64,000 bases of DNA from Mrakia gelida (GCA_024345305.1 BRON01000004.1:1054001-1118000), one strand, 5' to 3'; shown: positions 32,458 through 44,900, counted from the stretch's first letter. Numbers and translations are program-made. Notes: generated by a model from the sequence alone, not told the origin.

Positions 32458-33909
32458 TCACTCTCCTCTGACGTCGTCCCCAGCGTACCATCTGCAGCTC
32501 GAGAGCACGATGCTCTTGACAACCTCGACCTCCTCGAGATCTCGCGGCGCGTCTGGACAAAAGGAGAATCGAAGCAGCCGTCAGCGTCTCCTGTCGCTTT
32601 TCCCTCGCAACGACGATGGTGTACTCACAGATCATGACATCTGAGCAGTCAAAGAGGTGAAGTTCAGGCAGGTTCGAAGGGGAAATAGAAGAGACAAGGA
32701 GACAGGTAGACTCACAGCCGGCGGGAATGAACGAAAGCAATCCTGCGATGGGGAATCGTTCCCCCCACCCCATCTGGATAACTTCAGCGGCATCGAGAGG
32801 GCTCAGGGCAGCCTGATCAGATGAGATGAAACCAGCCTCGTCAGTGCTGACATCGTGGGGGAAAGAGGGCGAGGGGAACGGAGACGAACGTGAAGCGAGT
32901 GATCGTTCTGTGAAGATTTGCGTATCTCTTTCTTTCTTTTCTACAGTAGAATAGGTTGCTGAGCTCGCTCCTCTAGTTTCTAATCTCGCTAGCTCTCTCT
33001 CTCTTCGCACACTGCCTTATTCCCTTAACCTTTTTCACTTCCCTCTCCTCCCTTCTTACTCTCGTCTACATCTTGACCACCAAGCTAGCGTCTCACGAGT
33101 CCTTCTTTCTCTCTCCAGATCGAACCAGACGCTAGACCTTACATCTTCATACGTTCTCGTGAACGTGAACAACCTCCCCGTTCCCCCATCTATCCGTGAA
33201 CTTCTTTCCCTCTGGAGCAGTAAAATCCGGATGAAGGCCGAGAGAGGGACCAGAGAGCTCGAGGTTTGAGGTTCGTTCGACGAGGAGGGTAGGGTTGAGG
33301 CTTGCGAGTCGGTCGAAGTAGGATTTGACGGCTTCGGTGACCGAAGCTGGCTGCTTCTCACCAGCGTGACGATGAGGAACGGGTCTGAGAATTAGGAGAA
33401 GTACGAAGAGAGGATCAGCGAAGGAGAAAGAAAAGTGGTGAAGGGAGCGAGAGAGAAAGACGAAGGCGACGCGACACACCTCCCAAAGACGGTCGGCCTC
33501 GGTCCTCGTCGCTCAGGAAGGTCCTCCAGGTATCGAAGCTGATCTCTTCCGGGCCTCTTCTTCGAGGCTTTGAGAAGAGGAGCGGGATCTCTTCCGTCAG
33601 CCCCGAAAAGAACACGAGCGAAGCGGAAGACGGACATGGCGAGAAAGACGAAGGGGTTGGGAGGGAATCCGCCCGTTCTGGAGCGATCACAGGAAGAAAC
33701 AAGCGTGAGAAGGATCTCAGAGCCCATTGGATGGGCATATACTGTGGATGAACGTGCCCGTAAGCGACCCAAGCTCGATAATCGTTGAGGAGGACGCCCA
33801 AGCTAACAAGTCCGATGGTAGAAGCGACAGGTCGAGAAAGGAGGAAGCTTCCAGCGTCTCGAGCTGTGGAGATTGCGTTGCTGGCAACGATCTTGATGTC
33901 GAAGTCCAT
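32458..33909 (-). CDS. luciferase-domain membrane protein (DUF5519-like)
   Basis: Protein of the fungal and actinobacterial luciferase-domain family; no bioluminescence is implied and the function is unknown. The ATG at 33909 begins MDFDIKIVASNAISTARDAG with a hydrophobic segment (VASTIGLVSLGVLLNDYRAW) suggesting a membrane anchor. Then come GGIPPNPFVFLAMSVFRFAR and LHPDFTAPEGKKFTDRWGNG, followed by EVVHVHEN. An 18-base microexon (32907-32890, NDHSLH) joins to AALSPLDAAEVIQMGWGERF and PIAG, and two short exons give YVMIYAPRDLEEVEVVKSIV and LSSCRWYAGDD. The stop is at 32460-32458. The GWGERxPLAG and VMIYAPR motifs are the family signature. Without the microexon the conserved HVHxxDxSLH...LSPxDA block is broken. 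Confidence 0.78.
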
Positions 33910-34082
33910 TGCTCGAGTTGAGAAGGAGATGTGATGGTGGTGGTTAGAGGATGGAAGACGAACGAAGGTCGAAAGTGATGAAGCGAAAGGGGACGGAGCG
34001 CCGCTGCCTCCGAAGGTTCCCCTGTCTAGGTACTAACAGGACCGAAGGGCAAAACTTCACCATCGCATAAGATATATGCCCA

Positions 34083-37017
34083 TCACTCGTCGTCGTCTTC
34101 CTCCTCGTCGCCGTCTTCGTTCTCCGCCATCTTCCCTCCTCCGCTTCCGACGCCCAACCCTCCCTTTCGCGTCAGCCTCGCCTCCAACTCCTCCAACACG
34201 ACCACCAGCTCCTGCTTCTTTACACCAACCACCCTCGCAGCCTCTAACATCACGAGCTCCATTTCCCGAGGCATCTCTCCCATGACGTCGAGACGCGAGA
34301 AGCGGTGGTGAGCCTCGCCTGGGAGGAGGAAGGTCGGGAATCGATGTTGATCGTCGAAGTACTCTGGGAGAGGAGGATGGATGGGACCGGGTGGGAGGAC
34401 GTCGAGGGGAGTTGGAAGTTTGGAAGAGCGATGTGGGAAGGTGAGGGTTGAGGGTGGTGTGTTGTCGTCGAGAGGATTGGGCGGTGAAGAGGGAGGTGGT
34501 GGAGGGAAACGAGACGCGAGGAGGTCGAGAGCTGAAGAAGATCGAAGCGACGAGGTGGACCAGAGAATGTAAACGAAGAGAGAGCGCAAGTCAGCGTCGT
34601 TACTGGACATGTCGGTGAGTCGGCTTCGTGAGCGACTCGAGAAGAGAGGACCAAACCCTTTGGTTTCGAAACTCCACTCGCGAGCATCGTCTCGCAGAGG
34701 TCGAGGTACTGGTCGATGTCCTGACCTTCGAGAGCAAGGATGTCACTAAGTAGATCGAGGTACCGAGGATAAAGGTTAGAGTCAGCTCCAGTCGAAGTTG
34801 GAAGAGAGCGATGAGACGAATCGACGCGTCGAGAACTCACAAATCTCCGTCCGCCAACCTCTCGTCCGAAAACTCTCCCTTCTCCAGACTCTGCATGGAC
34901 CTGATAGCCTTCAGCCAATCCATCTTCCCCATCAGCACCGTCGCCGCGTCCTCGTCGTTCACAGGAAGCCTGGAAGGAGGGAGTCGAAGAGGAGGAAGAG
35001 GACGAGGAATCAGTTCGAGTTTCGTCGCGTCTCTGACTCCCGACCTCTCCATATCTCGAACTCCGACTCACCTGTCTCTCCCGTCCAGTCCATACACCAT
35101 CTTCAGCACGATCACTACGACGGCCATGATCCCCAGCTCTGGCGGAACTCGATCTCCCTCCCATCCCTCTCCTGGACGAAGGATCCGATCTTCTGGCGTT
35201 TGAGCTTCGCTTCGAGGGTTGTGAACGGGATTGGGAGCGAGTCCTTGATGGAGAGAGAGGTGGAGTTGGATTGAACGTGAGAGGGAGATGACGGCGGGGT
35301 AGATGGCGGCTGCGAAGAGGAAGAGAAGAGGAGAAGGAGGAGACGAGGTCAGCGAGACGCTTCGAAGGGTCGAGGACGAGAACGCGACGACAGAGAAGAG
35401 CGATCGAGCGAAGTCCGAGCGTGAACCTGATACGAAGCAAGAGATAGCACTCACGAGATCCTCCTAGAGATCGAATGCACTTCCAGATCACTGGTGGCGC
35501 GTTGAGTTCTGGGATCTTGATGGCGAACCTCTCTTGGAGTTGCAGAGCGAAGTTCGATGTCCGGCGGTAGAGGGCCATGGTCGAAGGGGCCCACTGTGAG
35601 GCTCGAAACGACGAGAGTGATCAGCCCAAACGGTATCATCGCGAGAGAGGAAACGAAACAAAAGTCGACGAGCGACGACGAGGTTGAAGAACTCACGGCT
35701 GGACTCAGAGTCAGGTAGAATTCCTGCGCAAAGTGCTTCCTCATCTCGGGAGGGATGAGTGTCGAATGAGCGAACTCGAGGTAGGGGAGCTGATGAGAGT
35801 TGATGAGGCTGAGTGAAAGCGAATGAGAGAAGGTCAGCTCTTCGACGCGTTCGAAAGCGAAACGACGAGGAATTCTCACGCCCTTGGGACGAGATAGAGC
35901 AGATCGATCTCGAAAACAGTGGAAGTGAACTGACCTTATGAACTCCTTGAACATCACTGGCACCCTCAGAGCCCAACATGCGACGATGATAATTGAGAGG
36001 CAGTCCGCCGGTTTCATGACCTCGTAAAGCTCGTTGTCCGGCCTGTTCTTCTTCCTCCTCCTGGGGCGATCCTCAGCGTCCGGGTTATCTCCAGCGTCTG
36101 GTCGTTCGGGGATCTCCTCCTCCTCCTGCTCCTCTTCTTCTTCCTCCTCCTCGTCCGCCTCGTGAGCCTTCTCGAGATCTCGAATCGGCTGATCCGGGTC
36201 GTCCTCGTCTCCCTTGCCTCCCTCGATGTCCTCCTCCTCCATCCCACCTTGTAGCAGTCGGGTTGACAAGCCTGGAGGTGTGTTGCTGGTCGGATCTGGT
36301 TCGGCAGGTAGGGAGGAGGACGGTTTGGGTCGAGGAGAGGAGGGAGCTGTTGGTGGTTGGTCTTGTTCTGGAGGAGGAGGGAGAGGGTGAAGGAGGAGGG
36401 CGAGGGAGAGGAGGTCGCGAGTGATGATCTGAGAGGAGAAAGAGAGGTCAGATGTGATCGTTCCTACTGACTGGAACCAAGGGCGAGACGAGGCAAGACC
36501 GAGCGACGAAAGGAAGAGAAAGAAAGTCGAAGCTGACTTCGAGCTCGACGGGCAAACCCCAAACGGTCCTCAGCGCCTTGACCTGATGCCGTACGAGCAA
36601 ATGGATGCATTCGTAGTAGAGGAACTCCTTCTCGTGACCGTGGTAGACTTTGGAAAGCATCCAACAGCGAAGCTCAGCTGTCTGTGTCTGCGTCAAGGAA
36701 GGGATTGAAGGAACGCGAGCTCACTTTCTGGATTTCCCTTCGACTTCCAGACCTTCTTCTTCTTGTCACCCTTGTGTCTTCGAATCCGCTGTGTCGATTG
36801 AGAAGGCTCTCCTCCCAAGTCCACAGTCTCCCTTCGATACGACTGAGATTCAAAGCAGGGAGGGAAACGAGTGAGCTTGAGAGGAAAGAGGAAAGGGAAG
36901 GGAAGGAAGTTTGAGCGAGCTCACTGCATCAACATGACCTTCCTCGCAGGCTCGCAAACCTCCAGGGACGGTGTGATACTTCGTAGATCCACAGGTCGGA
37001 CAGCGCTTCTTAGCCAT
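34083..37017 (-). CDS. RRN7: RNA polymerase I-specific initiation factor Rrn7 (TAF1B-like)
   Basis: Subunit of the core factor that loads RNA polymerase I at rDNA promoters, in the nucleolus; a TFIIB-like fold. The ATG at 37017 begins MAKKRCPTCGSTKYHTVPGG with LRACEEGHVDA next, a zinc ribbon with CxxC and a C...H pair in place of the last two Cys. Then TAELRCWMLSKVYHGHEKEF, LLVRHQVKALRTVWGLPVEL, an acidic insert (DEEEEEEEEQEEEEIPERPD), and the cyclin-fold blocks VMKPADCLSIIIVACWALRV and PVMFKEFIR. Next come LPYLEFAHSTLIPPEMRKHF, a second half with AIYPAVISLSRSIQLHLSLH, and PELGIMAVVVIVLKMVYGLD. The tail is acidic, ending EEEDDDE at 34083. Many introns. Its start lies only 146 bases from the divergent RWDD2-like gene. 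Confidence 0.87.
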
Positions 37018-37163
37018 CGTCGGGACAAGATCGATTTGTGCTTTAAAAAAAGGAAGGAGGGAGAGTTGGTCGCTGTTGCAGGCGTCCAAGAGCTGAAAGC
37101 GAAAGCTCACCTTTCTTCGCCTTCAACCGTCAGCGACCCTCCTTCATCGTCTTTTTGCCAGAC

Positions 37164-38411
37164 ATGGCCTCACCCTTACTACCAGCAGAGGTCCTTCTCG
37201 CCGCTCTCAACACCGTCGAGCTGCTGGAAAGCATGTTCCCTCTCGCTTCCGAGCTTGAAGTCTCGCCGTCCTCCCTCCCTCACCTCGACCTCCTTCGCTC
37301 TTCGACCTCCTCCCTCGAGACCTCCCAACCTCCTTCGGACCTCCTTCAAACACTCTCGACATCTCTACCTGATGACCTACGCCTCCTGCTTCAAGTGCTC
37401 ATCAACGAGGACCCAGCTCTACCCCTGCTCGTCGACATTATCCTCCCTCTTCGGCCAACTCCTTCATCCTCCTCCCCTCCCTCCTCGCTCGTCCTCCGAC
37501 CCCCAGCCTGGCTATCAAGATCGTCGTTCGGAGCTCTGTTAGAGACTCTTCTCCCGTCGGATGGAGGAGAGGAGGTTCTCGACGAGGTCCTCGCTCTGGT
37601 AGATCATCTCAGGGAGGTCGGACCTTCGTTCGTCCCTCCTCCAACGCCCGAACCTGTCCTCGGAGGAGGAGTCTTCGTCGAGCCTGACGAGAACGGGATG
37701 GATCGAGTATGGTTCTGGTTGTGAGTCTGCATCCTGCCCTCGCTGTCCCTCCCTCACTCTCGGAAAGGAAACGAACTCTGACCTCTGGCTTTCTCACCTC
37801 GACGACCGCGTCGCTTCCCTCGTTTCACCCGTCACCAGCCCCTCGATCTCGACCAAGTGCTACCGAGACGACATTATCAGAATGGCTCCAGTTTGGCGCC
37901 TCACAGGCTTTCTTCTCGCTGGTGAGTCCTTCAGATCAGTCTTTTCCTCGTCGCTGGCTCGTTCACTGACCTTTTGTTCTCATCTTGACCTTCCCTCGTC
38001 CTTCCACAGGCAAACCAGGAATTCTCTGCCTCGAGGGGAACCCCAAAGCCATCGACGAGTTCATGGCCTGGGTGAAAGCCGTCTCGTGGTCGGACATCCC
38101 CTCGTTTCAGAAGAGTTCGTCGACCTCTCTCTTTCTTCGTTTCATTCTCTCGTCGCGCACGTCTCGAGACTGACGGTCCTCCCTCCCTGCCCTCTTTCGT
38201 TCTTGGTATGACAGAGGTCACCGAGCGCCTTCGAACTCCCTCCATCGAGACGCGTCTTTTCACCGGAATGGTCGAGATCACCCAGCTCATCAACCACTAC
38301 GGACATCGAGGGAATCGAGGAGAGATGGGCGAGGTGAGGAAGTGGATCGAGGAGAGAGGGGTGGGAGTGGATGTGCTGGGGAAGATTCTTAACTTGGGAC
38401 CGTCGGCGTAG
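37164..38411 (+). CDS. RWD/DUF1115 protein (RWDD2-like)
   Basis: Homologue of the RWDD2 family (RWD domain followed by DUF1115); cellular role unknown. The first real ATG is at 37164 (MASPLLPAEVLLAALNTVEL followed by LESMFP, the usual start of an RWD domain). The RWD region is Leu/Ser-rich. After GMDRVWFW, a first intron (donor GTGAGT near 37721) ends at an AG before CCCCTCGATC and gives FPSISTKCYRDDIIRMAPVW and RLTGFLLAGKPGILCLEG. Then AIDEFMAWVKAVSWSDIPSF leads to VTERLRTPSIETRLFTGMVE, and the protein ends KWIEERGVGVDVLGKILNLG at the stop 38409-38411. The WSDIPSFQK and GKPGILCLEG blocks are the DUF1115 signature. Confidence 0.83.
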
Positions 38412-38874
38412 ATTACGAACATCGAAATGAGCGTCTCTGTGCGTTTGGTCGAAGAGGGAGCTGCAAGGGAAGGAGAGAGAGGCGGAAGACGCGTCGACGC
38501 TCGTCTTTCGAGTTGAACAGATTGAGTAGAGTGAACGAGGACCGACATAATATGTTAACGAGTTTGAGGCAGCAAAGAGAAGAAGCTAAGCGAGTGACGA
38601 TATAAAGGAGTGAATTAAGCAAGGGACGGTGGAGATATGAAGCAAAGTAAAGCAAAAGAGCGACGAGAGAGGTTGCGAAGCAGAGAGAGGGAGCGAGGTG
38701 AAGCAAAGGATCTAAACGAGCGAGGTAGGTAAGACAGAGGTAGGTGTTAAAGCAAAGGAGAGAGAGAGCAGCAAAGAAACAAGCAGAAAAATGCGAGACG
38801 AGGGAGGGAGCAGATGGGAACCCAAAAAGACAGAAAAAAACGAGACGCGACGACAAGATGCAAACCCAACAACC
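38412..38874. other. convergent 3' region with AGCAAA repeats
   Basis: Between convergent stops of the RWDD2-like gene and the Zn2Cys6 gene. From about 38570 to 38775 the plus strand is purine-rich and has AGCAAA six times (about 38573, 38641, 38651, 38701, 38750, 38770), which reads TTTGCT in the Zn2Cys6 mRNA. A hydrophobic open frame on the minus strand has no ATG and follows from the pyrimidine-rich composition. Confidence 0.5.
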
Positions 38875-40475
38875 TCAAGCCGTTCCCCACCCTTGGAAGA
38901 CGATCATCTCCGGCTCCTCCTCGACAACCATACCCGCTACTCGTCCACCGCAAGCCCAACTCTGCTCCCGAGCCATCTCCTCCTCGTAGTAACCCGCTCC
39001 TCCCGAGGGAAGTCCAGGCGCGAACCCCGCAGGAAGATCGAGCCCAAGTCCAGGGTTTCGTCCCTCTCCCTCGAGGAACTGCTGCTGCATCGAAGCGAAC
39101 CGCGAGTGCTTCTTGACCTCTGGCGACGGAGGAAGGTAGAAGGTGGGTTCTTGAGCGAGATCCACGGTGGTGGCGGCAGGGTAGGAAGAGGTGTACGACG
39201 ACGCGACGACGAACGAAGCTCCGTCTTCGGGCGAGGTGGGAGGGGAGGAAGGGTTGAGTCGCTTGTGGTTGTAGTAGGAGGTGGGGTGGAAGGATGAGTT
39301 TGAGGAGGCGGAGGAGAAGACGGGGGTGAAGGGGGCTTGGGAGGAGGCGACCGATGAGGAGGGAGACCACTGAGGGTTCGAAGCAGTCGAGTCGACGACG
39401 TGAGGGAAGTAGGAGGTGTAGCCAGGAGAACCGAGAGCGGGAGTGGAGTAGTTAGAGATGGAGTGGTAGGGTTGAGGGGAAGGCGACCGACTTCGAGGAG
39501 GGGTTTGGGATCCTGAGGGTCGTCGAAGCTGGGAGTAGGTCTGGTTCTCGGCTGGCGAGGAGGGAGAGTTCGATTCCGAGCGAGGGAGGTTTGCTGAGAA
39601 GGCGGCGTGGAGAGGAGTTCCCATGAGGACGGAGGGGAAGGGACGACTAAAGGCGGTGCTTGGCGTGGGAGACTGTGGAAGTGAAAAGAAGAGGAAGAAG
39701 TCAGAAGAGGTTCGCGAGAGACCGAGGACAAAGACCGCGACGCGAACTCACCGAGGGAGTAGGAGTCCAGCCGTCAATGAAAGTCGATGGAGAGAGTTGA
39801 GGTCCAGGAGTAGAGGGTGCCGAGGAAGAGGCGGAAGCGGAAGCAGAGACTCCTCGTCGTCCTCGAGGAGAAGGAGTGGTGGGAGCGAGCTTGCCGAGCG
39901 ACTGGATCCGAAGTTGCTTTAGATACGCTTTCCTCTCCTTCGTGGCTGCGAAAAACGAACGAAAGGAAAGGTCAGTCTTCAGTCGTAGAGAATCGATGAA
40001 AAGGAGAGATACCAACCTCGGTTGACATCGTCAGAGACCTCCTGGTACTGGCAGCAGCGCTTCGTTCGAGTGCAGGTGGTGCACGGACTGCCGCCGTCGC
40101 ACTGAAAGATACGAAGAAGAAAAAGAAGGTCAGCTGCTGTTCGACTTTTCGATGAGTCGAAGAAGGTTCGGAAACTGACCTTGATCTTCCTGTATCGACC
40201 TGTTATAGATCGAAGGAAAGGGCGGAAGGTCAGCGGCTGAAGCCGCTCGAGGGCAAGAAGAGACGAAGCGAGGGAGAGAGAAGAGACGACGAACAGTAGA
40301 CACAAGCCATGTTGGTCCTGTTTCTGCTTCCACTCGCAGAGGAGGAAGGTGAAGACATCGAGGAAGAGGCCGGACTGGGAGCCTCCGAGTAGAAGGGGGA
40401 GGAGGAGTCGAAAAGGAAAGGGGAGGGGGAGGGAAGCTGGTGATGATGGGGAGCGTAAGGAGAGGAAGAGAACAT
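38875..40475 (-). CDS. Zn(II)2Cys6 binuclear-cluster transcription factor
   Basis: Nuclear DNA-binding regulator. The ATG at 40475 (MFSSSPYAPHHHQLPSPSPF) opens a Ser/Pro-rich lead. Exon 1 (40475-40295) ends at a GTTCGT donor, and the join restores the binuclear zinc cluster across introns: ACVYCRYRKIKCDGGSPCTT, then CTRTKRCCQYQEVSDDVNR. All six cysteines with the expected spacing (CxxCx6Cx5CxxCx6C) are present, though the first loop CVYC-RYRKIKC is compact. A short basic helix (ATKERKAYLKQLRIQSLGKL) follows and may be a dimerisation or linker region. The rest is Ser/Pro/Thr-rich with Tyr (QPYHSISNYSTPALGSPGYT) and ends MIVFQGWGTA at 38875. It lacks the large middle homology region of full-length fungal regulators, so it is a short form. 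Targets unknown. Confidence 0.85.
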
Positions 40476-41980
40476 CGCCGAAATCTAAGGGAGGTGGGAT
40501 AGTTGAAATGAGGTAGCTGTGGAGGTGAGGTGAGGTGTGAGGGAGGGGGAAGGGAAAGGTACGAGACAGGCGGGAAGATGGTCGTTGGGAGGGAGGATGA
40601 GTCGAGCGAAGGGAAGAGATTTGCGTCTCTCCCTTGCCTCCAATTCACCCGAGCTAGGAGCTACGTCGAGGGAGGAAAAACCCAGAGTGTCTCTGACTGT
40701 TTCTCCGTTCATGTCTCGGAAACATGTGGGAAGAGGGAAAAGGGAGTGAAGGGAGCAAGATCGAGTGGCAGCTCAAATGTCGGTGGAGCGAGGACGGGGA
40801 GCTTGCAGTGGAACGGGTAAGGACCCTGACGCGACCCGGATCTTGATATCTATACGAGAAGGAGCGCTAGAAGCTCGGTCGCGTGCTCATCGAGAAGAGC
40901 TGATCAAGAGGCAAATTTTCAGACCAAGAAACGTCGAGAAAGGAGCAAGGAAGCAACGGGGGAGATGGTGGAAGGGGAGGGAAGAGTCGCGACAGGTCAA
41001 GGACGTCCCTGTTTCACTTGCCCTTTGGTCTCTCATTTATTCTCCTTTCGCGATCGTTTTCTCGCGTGGTCAGGTCTCGGGCGAGTCTGCCGCTGTTGGT
41101 GAGTGACCATCGGAATGTAATCTTTTCGGCAAAAGGGTGAGCAAGCAGGTCAAGCAAAAGATCGAAGTTGATCGAATGAAGCACGTCGCTTACTCTTCCT
41201 CTCCGAGGGAATCTCCCGTGTTTCAGCAGCTGAGAAACTGGGGACCTGTAAGGAAAATAGGAGCTATCGAAGAGGCACCGAACTTCACGCTCTGCACGCG
41301 AGCGGAGATGAAGTCCCGATCTCGAGCATCATCATCCGGTCGGGCGAGTCGAAGACGAGATGGCGAGCAAGCGGGCAAGCTTGAAAACCCTCCGGACGCA
41401 ACGAGACTGCCAGGAAAACTTTTCTACGCACTCAGAGGGGTGCACAGACTGCATTCGAGGGTATGAGAAGGACGAAAAGTCTGGCAGAGGCATGACGACG
41501 GCGAGGAATGGGGGTTCTTCCGTCCGAGAAACCCACCCTTCGAAGGGGTCCTCGATGAAAAACAAGCAGCCCTCGTCTCACCCACCGGCCTCCTTTCTCG
41601 ACTGATAAGACATCGGGCAACAGGTCAATTAGGTACTCGTGTGGGCGAGTATTCGAACGACAGGCACACGAAACCAGGGTCGAGCTCAAGCACAGAACGA
41701 GGGTCGAAGGCAGCGAAACGAGCCTCGCGTTCTTCTTCATCCTTCCGATCTTGCCTAGAGGTGACACGCGCACGCGTCAGGCTCACGTTCCTCTGTCTCT
41801 CGATCTTAACCCTCCTTGTTAGGTTGCTCGTTGGAACGATGCCCCTTCGCTCGCGCTCGCCTCCTTCTGAGCTCGCATGCACGCGGTCGACTTCGCTGGC
41901 CTTCGTCTCCGGAAATTTCCCTCGCAACGAAAGCTTCATACAACATTCCCAGCAGATCCATCCTCTACAAAACCCATCAC
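40476..41980. other. long intergenic region upstream of the Zn2Cys6 gene
   Basis: About 1.5 kb, the longest gene-free stretch here. It contains the Zn2Cys6 promoter (divided from the ELP1 3' end somewhere near 41.9 kb). Several short open frames occur on both strands; none has a recognisable domain, an ATG-led spliced continuation or typical codon use. A 5' UTR intron is possible. No tRNA was found. Confidence 0.45.
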
Positions 41981-44900
41981 TTACAGTCCCAAGAACCCAT
42001 TCCCGCCCTTCCACTCTCCAACCTTGGGCTTCTCCGGTCGAGGCAGTTTGACGATGGCGAACTCGTCCTTCTTGACGACGACTTCTCCCTCGACTGGAGC
42101 CCAAGCGATCTCGACAGCTGAAGCCATCTTCTCCTCCATATCAATGAAAGCCTTCTGGAGCTCGTTTCCAGCTTCGCGATGCTCGGCGGAGGCGAGGAGG
42201 AGGTGGTTGAGGAGGGAGGTGGAGTCGGCTGAAGGAGGGCACGAAGAGGAAGAGAGGTAAGCCTCGTTCGTTCGAGTTCGAAAAAGCGAGGATGTACGAG
42301 AGGAGAGAAGAGGGGAGGAATGGAAGCTCACCAATCATGAGCTTGAACTTCTCGACGAGACGAGCGAACGAGCCCAGCAGGTACTCCTCCTCGTCGACAG
42401 TTCCTTTTCGTCCTCCGAGTCGTTTTCGATCGTTCTTCCTCTTGTTCTTCGAAGTCGAGGAGCTCTTCCTGTATCAAGAGAAGGTGAGCAAGAGAAAGGG
42501 AGTCAGCTCAGCGATTTACGAAGAGAGGGGAAGAAGGGGGATGGAAAGACGCCGCGACGAACATAGTGTGACCGGTCATCCTCGTCAAAACCGTCGAAGC
42601 AGCCTGGGTGTACCGAGTGAAAGCAGTCGCTTGGGTAGCGTCCGTCATGACGTCGATGTTCTCGAGAGCAGGATCGTCTTGCATGAAGAAGGATTCTGTA
42701 GCGAGACGAGGAAGGAAAGGAACGATCAGCCGAAGTCGCGAGGGACGCGTGTTCGAAGGAGGGAGCGCGAATGCTCACCAGGCTGCTCAACCTTCAGCAC
42801 CTTCAACTCCTCCAGCCTAGCGGTCTGCTTGCTCATCTGCTCCTCGATCTCGACGATGTCCTCCATGGTGACGTTCTGGGTCTCGAGCAGACTCGGATGG
42901 ATGACGGATTCGACGAGTTCGTTCTTCTCGTGAAGAGCGGCCTGCGAAAGTCGAGGGAAACGAGATCAGCAACTGTTCCTCGGGAGGGTGAAAAGGTGAA
43001 GAGCAAGACGTACCACTCGATAAGCCTCCGAGAAGTCCCTTCCTCGGCAGAACTGAACGACAGCCTCCTCGACGTCTCCTCCGTAATCCAGCACGAGTCG
43101 ACCAGCTTCGACGTTTCGACCTCGGGAGGAGAGGTGACCTAAGGAAGAACAACCGCAGAAAAAGGTCAACTCACTCCGCTCGGTCGACCCAAGAAAGCGA
43201 GCAGACGAGAACGACTCACCAGCGATCTTCTCAATCAAATCGCTCATCGCGTCGGGTTCGATCTTCTGAGTCATAGCGAGCGTGAACAGCTCCTTCCAAG
43301 CGTGAGCTTTCTCGTAAGCTTTGAGAGCTCGAGCAGGTTTTCCGGCCATAGAGAAGGCTGCGAAACCGAAGAGGAGGAACGAGATCAGCTTCGTTTCAAG
43401 AGCTCGAACGACAGGAAGGAGGAAAGAGAGGAGTATGAACCGAGAGCAGCGTCGTTGAAGTCTCGCTTGTCGTAAAGGTGATCTCCATACACCTCGTACA
43501 TGACCTGAAAGATGAGGAAGAGCGCGGGTCAGTCGTCAGAGGTGAGGGCGAGATAGAGAGAGGGACGCGACGTACACCCAAAGGTTCCGGCTCGTTCGCC
43601 CAGATCGAAATCGCCTCTCGATGCAGGTCGTGCTTCTCGACGTAGGCAACCGACTCGTCGAATCGCTCGGGTCCTGAAAAGGCGAACGAGACCGAGGTCA
43701 GCTCAGGCTCGAGGCGATACGTCGAAAGAGAAAGACGAACCAGCGAGATGGAGGTTGTTGAGACCCGACTTGTATCGTTCGAGATGGTCGTCGATCTTGA
43801 ACCGTTGGTAGTACTTGTCGAGAGCTCGAAGCTCCTTGAGGAAGGGGAGGTACTCTCGGGGGTCCTGAGCGAAACGAGAGAATGACGAAAGGGTGAGCTC
43901 GCGAAATGAAGACGAGAGAGCGAAGGGAAGAAAGACGAAACGGACCTTCTGCGAGTACTGAGCGATCATGAGCACGAGCTGGAAGTCGTACATCCCGAGA
44001 GCGACATCGAAAAGTTGATTGACGTCGGTCCTGAGTCAAGAAACGAAACCCCAAACGAGGTCAGCGGAAGCCAAAGGAACGAAGAAAGGTTCGAAACGCG
44101 TGCGTCGACTCACAAGAAGATCACGTATTTGATCGCATCCTCGACGACCTTCGGGTGCTGTCCCTTAAGTCGATGAAGCATCCTGAGGGCCTCCTCGTGG
44201 TCTGGAGGAGTCTTGACGACGTGAGCGGTGAGGATCGAGTCGACGTATTTGAGCATGTCCTTCTCGCTCTTCTCGAGCTCGCCTCGAACGGCATCGCAGA
44301 TCTTGTTGACCTTTCCTTCGACGACGGCGCTTGACCTGAAAGAGGGAGAAGAGGATGGTGATCAGTTTGGGGCAGCAAAGGAGAGAGGGTAGAGGGGAGA
44401 GGAGGGGAAGGAGACAACGAACGTTGAGGCGACGAGTCCAGGGAGTCGATACATCGAGCGAGAGACGTCTTCGTTCCTGGATAGAAGGAAGACCATGAGA
44501 GAGCGTCAGTATATCGAAGTGGAGTGGGACGAGCGGAGGGAAGGGGTACGAACTTGAGTCCACCAAGGAAGAGGTTGATGTAATCGACATCCTCGAGCTG
44601 CTCGACGAAAGTCGACAAGTTCTTCATGAACCCAGCCGGATCGTGATCGTACAGGATGTTCAGATCGATCCTGTGCTTCCTACACGCGATGAAAGCGTCT
44701 CGGTAGCGAAGGCTGTGGCAGATAAAGATCGATCCAAAACAAAGCGAGTCAGTACCGAGACGAGACACAAAAAGTCGACTCGTCAAAGAAGAACGACTCA
44801 CGCCTCCACATCCCTCCTCACCCCCGCCAACACAAGCGGTCTCGGCCACACACTCTCCAAGTTCCCCCTCGGCATCTGCAGCACCAAACACATCCCACTA

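Noticed and set aside
38413..38856. Long hydrophobic open frame on the minus strand
   Set aside because: It has no ATG start and its Leu/Phe/Ser bias follows from a pyrimidine-rich strand that lies in a 3' region.
38937..39731. 264-residue frame overlapping the Zn2Cys6 gene on the same strand, other frame
   Set aside because: It is a shadow of a Ser/Pro-rich exon, has no domain and lacks splice-supported ends.
41432..41773. 113-residue frame in the long intergenic region
   Set aside because: No ATG-based gene model, no domain and no splice partner.
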